Below the pieces are notes generated by a model. It ran no database searches. It worked only from the letters and a program-made list of their open reading frames with translations, and was not told the DNA's origin. From Flavobacterium pallidum (GTDB lineage: Bacteria; Bacteroidota; Bacteroidia; Flavobacteriales; Flavobacteriaceae): 64,000 nt of DNA. The stretch is taken from the NCBI RefSeq assembly GCF_003097535.1, contig NZ_CP029187.1, forward strand, positions 682,001-746,000, written 5' to 3'. Shown here one piece after another: positions 51,607-59,978 of the stretch; position 1 is the first letter of the stretch, and every line of letters starts with the position of its first letter. The translations under genes and the position numbers were made by a program.

Positions 51607-53628
51607 GTGAAAGTAAAGGCTACATTCATCCTTTTTTTTATTTTGACTCTAAGTTGCAATAAAAAAAATAAGGATTTTAAACTAAGCTCTGAGTTATCAG
51701 ACAGCTTATCATATTATTTTAATGTTGCAAATAATGATTCCACGCCTTTGAATATTAGGTCTTTTTTTAATAAAAAAGCCTTGAGAATTGTGTCACAACA
51801 ATCGAATGACTCTTTAAACAGAGCAAATTATTTTAAAATAGCGAACAGGTATTATAACGTAAACCAATTGCCCCAGTACCTTAATATTACAAAATTAATT
51901 ATTAAGAATTCTATTTTAGCAAATGATTCACTTAGTTTGGCAAAGGCATATACTTATATGTGTGATTTTTATTTGAAAGTGGGAAAAGCAGACAGCGTTT
52001 ATCATTATAATTATGAAGCTGAAAAAATATATGCAAAAAGGAATGATAAAGTAAATCTAACACAAACCCTATTTAACAAAGCAATCCTGCAACATAATCA
52101 TAGTGATTTTTTAGGGTGTGAAAGGACAGCTTTTGATATGTTGAGAGTTCTTAAAAATTATGAGAACTTAGAAATGTCTTATCAGGCCAATAACTTATTA
52201 GGTATAGTGTATGGAGAACTCCAGGAATTTGATTTATCAAAAAAGTACTACCAAATAGCTATATCTATAGCGGAAAATAAGAGCATTCCTTCTAATTATC
52301 AATATAAAGCAACTACAATAAACAATTTAGGCTTCATGTATTCTAATCAAAAAAAATATAAGGAAGCCAAAAAAGAATATTTAGAAGGGCTTCGAGAAAA
52401 AAATCTTTTAACTGATAACCCCGTCACTTTTGCTATGCTAAGGGATAATCTTGCATATGCTAATTTTAAATTGCAGGACCTAAGCCAACTACCTGCAATG
52501 TTTTACGAAGCATTGAAAATAAGAGATAGTCTTAAAGTTGTGCCAGGGATTATTGTGAGTAACATTCATTTGTCCGAATTTTTTGCGTCACAAAAAGATA
52601 CCGTCAAAGCAATTAAGTATGCTAAAAAAGCTTATGATGTGGCACATATTCATAAACAAAAAAGAGAGACACTGTTAGGGTTGAGGCAGTTATCTAATAT
52701 AGACAACACAAAAGAGAGAAACTATTCAGTTGAATATTATAATATAAGTGATAGCCTAGATGTTAACGAACGCAAAGCTCGCAACAAATTCGCCCGCATC
52801 GAATTCGAAACCGACGAACTCGCCCAAGACAAAGTAAAGCTCGTCGAACAAAAGAAGACCTTAATCTATACCGTACTGGGAATTATCTTAATAGGGGTGT
52901 TTGTGTTTGTGATCCGCGTACAAATATCCAAAAACCGCGAGCTGCGTTTCATCCAGGAGCAGCAAAAAGCCAATGAGGAAATCTATTCGCTCATGATTAC
53001 TCAACAGGACAAAGTTGAAGAGTCAAGGCAGGCAGAAAAGAAACGTATTGCACAGGAATTACACGACGGTGTACTAGGGAAATTGTTCGGGACCAGAATG
53101 AATTTAGGAGTGCTGAACACCAGGAAAGACGAGGACGGAATCGTGCAGCGGGTGGGTTATATCGACGAGCTCAAGAACCTCGAACAGGAAATCAGGGAAA
53201 TCTCGCACGATTTAAATTCGGAAAAGACGGCGGTTTTTAATAACTTTGTGTTGATGGTCAGCAATTTCATAGAATCGCAACGCACTGTATGCCAGGCTGA
53301 TATTTCGATAAAAATGGACGATACCATCGAATGGAATGCCATAGCGAACACTGCCAAAATCAACCTTTACCGCATCCTGCAGGAAGCATTCCAGAACATC
53401 AACAAGCACGCCAAAGCCCAACACGTGCATGTAACATTTGAGAAAAAAAACAGTCTTATGCAGCTGGAAGTGGCCGACGATGGCATAGGGTTCATTTACA
53501 GCAAAAAACGCAACGGGATCGGCCTGCAGAACATGCGCTCCCGCATCACCACCTCCGGAGGGACGATGGACATCATCACCAAACCCGGCGACGGTACGAC
53601 ATTACATTTTGAATTGCCCCTTACCTAA
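51607..53628 (+). CDS. TPR-sensor histidine kinase (HK3)
   Basis: 673 residues from a GTG start. Lipoprotein-type signal (FILFFILTLSCNKKNK), TPR-like periplasmic helices, membrane helix, then kinase: H-box KKRIAQELHDGVLGKLFGTR, N-box RILQEAFQNINKHAKAQ, G-box DDGIGFIYSKKRNGIGLQNM. Its kinase half closely follows HK1, while the sensor half is nearer in wording to HK4 (FLGCERTAFDMLRVLKN; YLGYEKSAFDILRIIKG). Peptide gene 2 precedes it; the receiver-only regulator at 53656 follows by 27 bases. Confidence 0.92.
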   Translation: MKVKATFILFFILTLSCNKKNKDFKLSSELSDSLSYYFNVANNDSTPLNIRSFFNKKALRIVSQQSNDSLNRANYFKIANRYYNVNQLPQYLNITKLIIKNSILANDSLSLAKAYTYMCDFYLKVGKADSVYHYNYEAEKIYAKRNDKVNLTQTLFNKAILQHNHSDFLGCERTAFDMLRVLKNYENLEMSYQANNLLGIVYGELQEFDLSKKYYQIAISIAENKSIPSNYQYKATTINNLGFMYSNQKKYKEAKKEYLEGLREKNLLTDNPVTFAMLRDNLAYANFKLQDLSQLPAMFYEALKIRDSLKVVPGIIVSNIHLSEFFASQKDTVKAIKYAKKAYDVAHIHKQKRETLLGLRQLSNIDNTKERNYSVEYYNISDSLDVNERKARNKFARIEFETDELAQDKVKLVEQKKTLIYTVLGIILIGVFVFVIRVQISKNRELRFIQEQQKANEEIYSLMITQQDKVEESRQAEKKRIAQELHDGVLGKLFGTRMNLGVLNTRKDEDGIVQRVGYIDELKNLEQEIREISHDLNSEKTAVFNNFVLMVSNFIESQRTVCQADISIKMDDTIEWNAIANTAKINLYRILQEAFQNINKHAKAQHVHVTFEKKNSLMQLEVADDGIGFIYSKKRNGIGLQNMRSRITTSGGTMDIITKPGDGTTLHFELPLT

Positions 53629-53655
53629 AATAAACTTAACCTAACAAGCAAACTC

Positions 53656-54120
53656 ATGAAGAAAACAGTACAAGTGTTAATGGTGGACGACCACCCTTTT
53701 ATCCTGCAGGCGTACAAGAATACACTGGACCGCTTCAAGCCGGACGACTATCACATTGTAGAAACCACGGCCGACTCGGGGAAAACCGGATATGAGGTGA
53801 TCGCAAACAGCACCGTTACTTACGATGTGGCTTTCCTGGACATCAGCATCCCTACCTATCCCGAACAAAACATCGAGTCGGGGATCGACCTTGCCAAACT
53901 GCTCCGCCAGCAAATGCCGGACTGCAAGATCGTATTGCTCACGATGCATACTGAAAAACTCAAATTCCGGTATTTTTCTGAAACCATACAACCTGAAGGG
54001 CTTGTGGTGAAGAACGACCTCACTTTCGAGGAGCTCCTGATTGCCTTCGAGGACATCCTTGACGGGAAATTATATTACAGTGAAACGGTACAGAAAATGA
54101 TGCAGGAGGAGGAAAGTTAG
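53656..54120 (+). CDS. Receiver-only response regulator
   Basis: 154 residues with a complete receiver: MVDDHPFILQAYKNTL (acidic pocket), DVAFLDISIPTYPEQN (phospho-acceptor Asp), then VVKNDLTFEELL (conserved Lys). It aligns well by eye with the receiver of the LuxR regulator at 41925, including the LYYSETV stretch that precedes its HTH, but stops right after it (KMMQEEES). The HTH is thus missing; no remnant is visible downstream. It may have lost its output domain, or act as a phosphate sink or protein-binding regulator for the kinases. Confidence 0.88.
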   Translation: MKKTVQVLMVDDHPFILQAYKNTLDRFKPDDYHIVETTADSGKTGYEVIANSTVTYDVAFLDISIPTYPEQNIESGIDLAKLLRQQMPDCKIVLLTMHTEKLKFRYFSETIQPEGLVVKNDLTFEELLIAFEDILDGKLYYSETVQKMMQEEES

Positions 54121-54234
54121 TATGCAGTCACAGTCACGGTAGGCAGTTACTGCAAACTTAAAAAAGGTTATAGCCGCTTTCTCAGTAAACAGTCGTCAAC
54201 AGTTTGTACTGTAAACCGAGACTGCGACTGAAAA
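54121..54234. repeat. Degenerate CAGTCACAGT-type repeat, family 3
   Basis: Starts with GCAGTCACAGTCACGGTAGG and ends with ACCGAGACTGCGACTGAAAA, so its ends are inverted copies of each other. Similar wording lies at 45505-45533 and 59903-59970. No gene. Confidence 0.6.
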
Positions 54235-55281
54235 TTACTCCTCCAAAGCATCCCATCCCCTTGCGCGCAGGGGGATTTTTGTATCGGCACGCGTGATCAG
54301 GTGGATGCCTTCGGTTTCTTTGACCATATGGCCGATAATCGAGAAGTTCGGGTTGCCCTTGATCTTGTCAAAATCGTCCATCCTGATCGTAAACAACAAT
54401 TCATAATCTTCTCCGCCATTGATGGCCACCGTAGTGGAATCGATATTGAATTCCTCGCAGGTGGCAATCAGTTGCGGGTCCAGCGGGAGTTTGTCTTCGT
54501 ATAAATTACAACCTACGTTGGACTGCTTACAGATGTGGATGATTTCTGAGGAAAGTCCATCAGAAATATCAATCATCGCCGTCGGTTTTATTTCCAAAGC
54601 ATGCAACAAAGTAAGCACATCCTTACGCGCTTCGGGCTTCAGTTGGCGCTCAATCAAATAAGCATAGGCATCGAGATCCGGCTGCGAATTCGGGTTCACC
54701 TGGAACACCTGCTTTTCGCGTTCCAAAACCTGCAGCCCCATATAGGCCGCGCCGATATCGCCGGTCACCACCAGTAAATCCATTTCTTTTGCTCCATTGC
54801 GGTACACAATCTCATTTTCATCGGCTTCCCCTATCGCGGTAATGCTGATGATCAGCCCTTTTTGTGACGAGGTGGTATCGCCGCCGATCACATCTACCTT
54901 ATATTCATTCGCGGCCAGTGTAATCCCGGCAAACAATTCCTCCAAAGCCTCTAGCGGAAAACGGTTCGACACGGCAACAGAAACGGTAATCTGCGTTGCC
55001 AAAGCGTTCATTGCGCAAATATCGGATACATTGGCCACCACAGCCTTATACCCCAAATGTTTCAGCGGCATATAGGCCAGGTCAAAATGCACGCCCTCAA
55101 CCAGCAAATCGGTCGAAACGACGGCCTTCTTATCCTTAAAATCCAAAACCGCAGCATCATCACCAATGCCCTTAAGCGTCGATGGACGGCTGATATTAAA
55201 ATTTTTCGTCAGGTGTGCTACGAGGCCAAACTCGCCCAATTGTGATAGCGGTGTACGTTGCGGGTTTTTATCTTCAATCAT
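54235..55281 (-). CDS. thiL: Thiamine-monophosphate kinase
   Basis: Phosphorylates thiamine monophosphate to the cofactor thiamine diphosphate. The 348 residues show the ThiL/PurM fold: GIGDDAAVLDFKDKKAVVST (substrate Asp residues), VDVIGGDTTSSQKGLIISIT, MIDISDGLSSEIIHI and a final INGGEDYELLFTI motif. No TPP riboswitch is seen in the short leader. A -7 element lies at 55307-55314. No other thi gene is in the window. Confidence 0.96.
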   Translation of the reverse strand: MIEDKNPQRTPLSQLGEFGLVAHLTKNFNISRPSTLKGIGDDAAVLDFKDKKAVVSTDLLVEGVHFDLAYMPLKHLGYKAVVANVSDICAMNALATQITVSVAVSNRFPLEALEELFAGITLAANEYKVDVIGGDTTSSQKGLIISITAIGEADENEIVYRNGAKEMDLLVVTGDIGAAYMGLQVLEREKQVFQVNPNSQPDLDAYAYLIERQLKPEARKDVLTLLHALEIKPTAMIDISDGLSSEIIHICKQSNVGCNLYEDKLPLDPQLIATCEEFNIDSTTVAINGGEDYELLFTIRMDDFDKIKGNPNFSIIGHMVKETEGIHLITRADTKIPLRARGWDALEE

Positions 55282-55284
55282 GGT

Positions 55285-55314
55285 ACAGGGTACAGGGTTC
55301 AGGGCGCAAAGGTA
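55285..55314 (-). promoter_or_regulatory. thiL promoter -7 element with adjoining family 4 repeat words
   Basis: TACCTTTG on the minus strand (55314-55307) matches TAnnTTTG. It runs straight into CGCCCTGAACCCTGTACC words, seen also near 45667 and 57774. Confidence 0.5.
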
Positions 55315-55398
55315 CGAAGTAGCAAAGGTTCAAAGTCATAAACCGGCAAAGTTTTTAAAGGCCGTACAATGCTTGTTATGAAGCCGCGCTTGCTTTAT

Positions 55399-56547
55399 TC
55401 AATCACTCAACCCTTTATCATACTTCATCTTCCGCAAAATCCGTAACGCTTCCTTAAACGACAGATACACTTTAGGGAAAGGTTTCAGCACCATTTTCGC
55501 ATCAATCAATTTCTGTTTTGCGTCCTCGAAACCATTCAGGTAGCAGATCATAAACGTCGACGGCAGGTTTTCAAGATCCCGCCGGTCACGCGCCGTTAGC
55601 GGAAATCCTTTTTCCAGTTGCTGTATCAGGGACAGGTTTGCATTGTAGATATGGTACAGCATTTTGCGGTTGAATTCCGGCGGCTGGAACAGCATTTCCC
55701 TGTCAATCCGGTAATAGCCGTTGTCGTAAAAATGGATGGTGAGTTTCTCAAGTGGGTAATAACTCGTCTTGTCATTCAGGCCTAACGGGACGAATTCGGT
55801 AATCGTAAAAGTATTGTCATCAAAGGTAATATCGACCTCATCCTGAGCCGAATAAAATAGTTTTACCTGCTCATTGATCAATTCAATATCGACACGGGAA
55901 AGATACGTTTTATCGCGCACGCGTTTCGGGATACCTGCCCAGCAAATGACGAAAAGCTCCTTAAACACCTTGTATTTCGGCGCCATATCCGGATGCCGGA
56001 AATTCATGAAGTCAATTACGCCATCCAACGTATATCCAATACTGTTGCGCGAATTGTTCTCGATCCCAATCACGGTTTCCGCATTCTGGTAGCTTTTTTC
56101 CGCAATACCATCCACCGGCACCGAGTTGCTGCCGCGGCGTATAAAAATACTGTTAGCCGGAATCGTGTGGATGCCTTTTTTAAAATAAGATGTCTTATTG
56201 TTCGGGCGGATCGTTACCAAACCCACCACGCGGTCCTTTGGCAGATTCGGAAACGGTACGTTTTCATACTGGATCTTCGGCGGATGCTCGAGAAAGGCAT
56301 TTACTAAGTTCTGGATGCGGCTGTCATCAAAGAAATCATCACCCACAATGTCATTGTCATGATCCTCTACCCCAACAACGATATAGGAATTGTTCGTCGG
56401 GTTCGAGTTGGACAGCGCACAGATGTGCTTCAGGAATTTCGCCTTGCCTTCCCGCGAATGCAGGTTCAACTGCCTTTTTTTATCATAAAAACTGCTCTCG
56501 TCGTTATGTGCGAGCAGGTTTTTGATTAAAAGGCGCTTGTTTATCAT
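55399..56547 (-). CDS. AlbA_2 (putative DNA-binding / ATP-binding) domain protein
   Basis: 382 residues. An N-terminal AlbA_2 (Schlafen-type) domain covers about residues 15-150 (NNSYIVVGVEDHDNDIVGDD, then SIFIRRGSNSVPVDGIAEKS). The rest is a helical and beta C-terminal region without a name, ending in a Leu-rich, basic stretch (FPKVYLSFKEALRILRKMKY). AlbA_2 proteins are often described as ATP-binding or transcriptional regulators; some belong to defence systems, but neither role can be shown here. It is a lone gene of housekeeping-like composition. Confidence 0.8.
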   Translation of the reverse strand: MINKRLLIKNLLAHNDESSFYDKKRQLNLHSREGKAKFLKHICALSNSNPTNNSYIVVGVEDHDNDIVGDDFFDDSRIQNLVNAFLEHPPKIQYENVPFPNLPKDRVVGLVTIRPNNKTSYFKKGIHTIPANSIFIRRGSNSVPVDGIAEKSYQNAETVIGIENNSRNSIGYTLDGVIDFMNFRHPDMAPKYKVFKELFVICWAGIPKRVRDKTYLSRVDIELINEQVKLFYSAQDEVDITFDDNTFTITEFVPLGLNDKTSYYPLEKLTIHFYDNGYYRIDREMLFQPPEFNRKMLYHIYNANLSLIQQLEKGFPLTARDRRDLENLPSTFMICYLNGFEDAKQKLIDAKMVLKPFPKVYLSFKEALRILRKMKYDKGLSD

Positions 56548-57009
56548 TTATTTGGAATTGTCAACTTATATGCTTCGGGTAAGATACACGTTCCCCTGCA
56601 AACTGTAACTGCAAACTGATTACTTTTTCAGGGCGTTGCCTGCGGCCGGGCTATCCGCTGCACCCGAGGCATAGCCGAACTGACCGGAGGTAATCTTCAT
56701 GTCTTTGCCTTCCGCAGGCTTCAGGCGAATCCATAAAGGATTTCCGCTACTATCCCTAACGCGGATTCGACGAAACTGAATCTGATTCCATATTATTCAA
56801 CCACGATTTTGTCGATCGTGTCACTCCGGCCTCCGCTTCGTAGGCGGGCACCTGCATTCCGAAGATTCCGTAAAAATCAAAACTGTCTGAGCGCAGCGAG
56901 TTTTTTGATTTTAGGAATTGAGGAATAGCAGGTCGCCGAGAAGAGGCAAGCCTTGAATTTTTGCTTCTTTTGTTTCAAGACAAAAGAAGATAAATATCAA
57001 ATCTCTAAC
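56548..57009. repeat. Gene-free gap with several dispersed repeats (family 2 second copy)
   Basis: A 462-base gap. First, AAACTGTAACTGCAAACTGA near 56596. Then CGGCCGGGCTATCCGCTGCA and CAGGCTTCAGGCGAATCC with AAAGGATTTCCGCTACTATC, a GC-rich mosaic from 56636 to about 56790. Last, 56827-56990 is the minus-strand counterpart of 20047-20240: AGGCGGGCACCTGCA, ACTGTCTGAGCGCAGCGAG, TAGCAGGTCGCC, and TTTGTTTCAAGACAAAAG. No coding frame or RNA gene is supported. Confidence 0.65.
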
Positions 57010-57759
57010 TCACTTTTTGTGGCTGATTGTCGCCGTCGCCTGTGCCGTAGGTGTCACCACTACCTCACCAATGTTCACATAGTACGGCCGCGTCACGACA
57101 AACAAAATAATATCCGCTATATCTTCCGGCCTTAATGGCGTAAAAGCCTGGTACACCTGCGCCGCCCTTTCTGTATCGCCTTTAAAGCGCACTTCGCTGA
57201 ATTCCGTCTCGACCATTCCCGGATGGATGGCACCCACCCGGATGCCGTGCTGCACAAGATCAATCCGCATGGCTTTGTTCAAAGCATCCACTGCATATTT
57301 CGTAGCGCAATACACATTCCCGTTCGGGTACACTTCCTTACCGGCAATCGATCCGATATTGATGATGTGCCCGCTGTTCCTTTCAGTCATGCCGGGAATC
57401 ACGGCTTTGGAAACATACAGCAATCCTTTTACGTTACTGTCGATCATCGCATCCCAGTCGTCGAGGCTGCCGGTTTGTATCGGCCCAAGGCCATGGGCAT
57501 TTCCGGCGTTATTGATAAGGATGTCGATTTTGGAAAAATCTTCAGGCAATGTCCCGATCTGTTGCAACACTGCTTCTCTGTCGCTGACATCAAAATTTAA
57601 AATATGCAGGTCCGTTTTACCTGAAAGTTCCGCCTGCAGTTGTGCAAGCCTTTCCTCCCTGCGGCCACAAAGTACCAACCTGATGCCGTTTTCTGCAAAT
57701 ATCCTGGCGGTAGCCCTTCCTATCCCGCTTGTCGCCCCTGTTATCAATGCTGTTTTCAT
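57010..57759 (-). CDS. SDR family NAD(P)-dependent oxidoreductase (YdfG-like)
   Basis: A cytosolic short-chain dehydrogenase of 249 residues, from the ATG at 57759 (a start further upstream lies in repeat-type DNA). Cofactor loop ALITGATSGIGRATARIF, then LINNAGNAHGLGP, catalytic Ser in INIGSIAGKE and the YxxxK in VYCATKYAVDALNKA. GAIHPGMVETEFSEVRFKGD is typical of YdfG, whose members act on 3-hydroxy acids or serine. It starts 48 bases after the aldo/keto reductase stop. Confidence 0.92.
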   Translation of the reverse strand: MKTALITGATSGIGRATARIFAENGIRLVLCGRREERLAQLQAELSGKTDLHILNFDVSDREAVLQQIGTLPEDFSKIDILINNAGNAHGLGPIQTGSLDDWDAMIDSNVKGLLYVSKAVIPGMTERNSGHIINIGSIAGKEVYPNGNVYCATKYAVDALNKAMRIDLVQHGIRVGAIHPGMVETEFSEVRFKGDTERAAQVYQAFTPLRPEDIADIILFVVTRPYYVNIGEVVVTPTAQATATISHKK

Positions 57760-57773
57760 ATTGTCATTTTTTT

Positions 57774-57803
57774 TACCTGTACCATGTGCCCTGCACCCTG
57801 AAC
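57774..57803 (-). repeat. Family 4 repeat words between the SDR and aldo/keto reductase genes
   Basis: GGGTTCAGGGTGCAGGGCAC on the minus strand, then ATGGTACAGGTA, resembles words in the thiL leader and near 45667. It fills the whole gap. Confidence 0.45.
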
Positions 57804-57807
57804 CCAT

Positions 57808-58680
57808 TTACGGTACGTCCGTACCCATGCTTTCCGCCCAAATAGCAAACCAGTCCTCGCGGTCAAGCTTCAGCTCCACTGCCTTCATCAGCGCCTGGAT
57901 ACGCGCCACATTCACGGTTCCGGCAACCGGGACTACCCCGGCCGGATGTTGCATGATCCAGGCCAAAAGCAGCGTATCAGCACCATAATGGTACTTGTCG
58001 ACTAATTTGGCAAGCAGTTTTTTCAGTCGGCGTGTCTGCTCGTTGTCCTCCCTGAAAACATTTCCCAACGGGTTCCATGACATCGGCTTAATGTGGTGCA
58101 GCTGCATGTAATCAAGGCTGCCGTCGAGCATAGGCTCGAAATGTGTCGCCGAGAATTGTATCTGGTTGTAATTCACTTCCGTTTTCTGCCGGATCAGTTC
58201 GGTTTGTGAAGCCGTAAAATTTGACAGCCCAAAATCGATAATCTTCCCGTCCGATTTTAGTTTTTCAACCGCTTCTGCAATTTCATCAGGCTGCATCAAC
58301 GGGCTTGGACGGTGCAGCAGCAATACGTCGAGATAATCCGTTTTGAGATTTCTCAGGGAATTCTCCGCAGACCATATAATGTAATCCTTGTCGTAATTGT
58401 AATGCTTGATTTTATTGTCGCGGTTTGGGGAGATGTGCTGGATTCCACATTTTGAAATCAGCTGGATTTTTTCCCTTGCGATTTTTGACTGCAAAAATCC
58501 ATCTCCAAACGTGGCTTCGGTGGTATAGGAACCGTATATATCGGCATGGTCAAAAGTGCTGATGCCGTTCTCAAGGCATAAAAGAATGATATGCGCCATC
58601 TCAGGCGCAGTAAGGTTTTTGTCCCAGATTCCCCAATTCATGGTTCCTGCGACAATGGGCGATAAAGTGGTCTTGCTCAA
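57808..58680 (-). CDS. Aldo/keto reductase (YdhF-like)
   Basis: An NADPH-dependent oxidoreductase of 290 residues with a TIM barrel. Catalytic residues are seen in FDHADIYGSYTTE (Asp and Tyr), ISKCGIQ (Lys) and LLLHRPSPLMQPDEI (His). MSWNPLGNVFRED and VPVAGTVNVARIQAL complete the cofactor region. Its form matches the YdhF oxidoreductase group. The substrate is unknown. The SDR gene follows 48 bases after its stop. Confidence 0.93.
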   Translation of the reverse strand: MSKTTLSPIVAGTMNWGIWDKNLTAPEMAHIILLCLENGISTFDHADIYGSYTTEATFGDGFLQSKIAREKIQLISKCGIQHISPNRDNKIKHYNYDKDYIIWSAENSLRNLKTDYLDVLLLHRPSPLMQPDEIAEAVEKLKSDGKIIDFGLSNFTASQTELIRQKTEVNYNQIQFSATHFEPMLDGSLDYMQLHHIKPMSWNPLGNVFREDNEQTRRLKKLLAKLVDKYHYGADTLLLAWIMQHPAGVVPVAGTVNVARIQALMKAVELKLDREDWFAIWAESMGTDVP

Positions 58681-58895
58681 GGTATAATTTTTAATATAAT
58701 TGCTGCCTGAATTCCCATCTGGAAACCAAACCGGGATAAAGTTCTTAAAAATATAAAAACAAAATCACAAATCATCCTTAAAGGCAGGGGTTTGAAAGAA
58801 TTTTTAACCATTTTTTAACATCCTTAAAGTGAAAAAAAATTCAATTTGCACCGTCAAAAATATCCGACCAATCCAAAAGCAATAAATATCAAATT

Positions 58896-59900
58896 ATGGA
58901 AGAAAATACTGCCGCTTTAGACATCAGGGCAATCAATGAAAAAATTGAAAGGGAGAGTGCTTTTATTGAGCTTTTGAACCTTGAAATGAATAAGGTCATC
59001 GTTGGCCAGAAACATATGATCGAAAGGTTGCTCATCGGGCTTCTGGGCCAGGGTCATATTCTTTTGGAAGGCGTTCCCGGACTTGCAAAAACTTTAGCCA
59101 TAAACACCTTATCGCAAGCAGTACACGGTTCATTCAGCAGGATCCAGTTTACTCCGGACCTTTTGCCTGCGGATGTTGTCGGAACCATGATTTACAACAT
59201 CAAATCGAACGAATTCTCCATTAAGAAAGGCCCGATTTTCGCCAATTTCGTCCTTGCCGACGAGATCAACCGCGCGCCTGCAAAGGTACAATCCGCTTTG
59301 CTTGAAGCGATGCAGGAAAAGCAGGTAACTATCGGCGATACTACTTTTAAACTTGACAAACCGTTTTTGGTATTGGCCACACAAAACCCAATCGAGCAGG
59401 AAGGCACCTACCCACTCCCGGAAGCACAGGTCGATCGTTTTATGCTCAAGACCGTCATCGATTATCCTAAAATGGATGAGGAGCGCATGGTCATCCGCCA
59501 AAACCTGCAGGGAGGATATCAGCAAATTAATCCAGTCGTATCGGTAGAGCAAATCCTGCGTGCGCAACAAGCTGTCCGCGAGGTATACATGGACGAGAAA
59601 ATAGAGAAATACATCCTGGATATTGTTTTCGCGACAAGATATCCTGAAAAATATAAGCTGGAAAACCTGAAGCCGCTGATCGGTTTCGGAGCGTCACCAC
59701 GTGGCAGCATCAACCTCGCCAATGCGGCGAAATGTTACGCCTTCATCAAGCGCAGGGGCTATGTAATCCCTGAAGACGTGCGTGCCGTAGTGCATGACGT
59801 TTTACGCCACAGGATTGGGGTGACTTATGAAGCGGAAGCAGAAAACATTACTTCTGTAGATATCATCAACAAGATTGTAAACGAGGTCGAAGTACCTTAA
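58896..59900 (+). CDS. MoxR family AAA ATPase
   Basis: A 334-residue cytosolic AAA+ ATPase. Walker A EGVPGLAKTLAIN, Walker B FVLADEINRAPAKVQSALLE, sensor 1 LATQNPIEQEGTYPLPEAQ, Arg finger region VDRFMLK. MoxR proteins act as chaperones with von Willebrand A proteins, here the DUF58 and Bat products of the same operon, in envelope stress or aerotolerance. It is first in the operon; a near-consensus promoter element CAATTTG precedes it around 58840. Confidence 0.95.
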   Translation: MEENTAALDIRAINEKIERESAFIELLNLEMNKVIVGQKHMIERLLIGLLGQGHILLEGVPGLAKTLAINTLSQAVHGSFSRIQFTPDLLPADVVGTMIYNIKSNEFSIKKGPIFANFVLADEINRAPAKVQSALLEAMQEKQVTIGDTTFKLDKPFLVLATQNPIEQEGTYPLPEAQVDRFMLKTVIDYPKMDEERMVIRQNLQGGYQQINPVVSVEQILRAQQAVREVYMDEKIEKYILDIVFATRYPEKYKLENLKPLIGFGASPRGSINLANAAKCYAFIKRRGYVIPEDVRAVVHDVLRHRIGVTYEAEAENITSVDIINKIVNEVEVP

Positions 59901-59902
59901 GA

Positions 59903-59970
59903 AGTTTACAGTTGCAGTCGCTGTATACAGTTTCCGATCGACACTGCCCACTGCGACTGCGACTGAATAC
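59903..59970. repeat. Family 3 repeat between moxR and the DUF58 gene
   Basis: Starts AGTTTACAGTTGCAGTCGCT and ends CACTGCGACTGCGACTGAAT, an inverted pair, inside the moxR operon. Transcription probably runs through it. Confidence 0.6.
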
Positions 59971-59978
59971 TAAAGCAA

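Noticed and set aside
54121..54234. Lost HTH domain of the receiver-only regulator
   Set aside because: I read the frames after the stop for HTH residues; only family 3 repeat words are there.
55282..55398. TPP riboswitch before thiL
   Set aside because: The leader is about 20 bases after the -7 element and has no THI-box-like CTGAGA element.
57227..57988. Open frame of about 253 codons on the plus strand across the SDR and aldo/keto reductase genes
   Set aside because: Antisense to two enzymes with complete catalytic motifs; no family features in the product.
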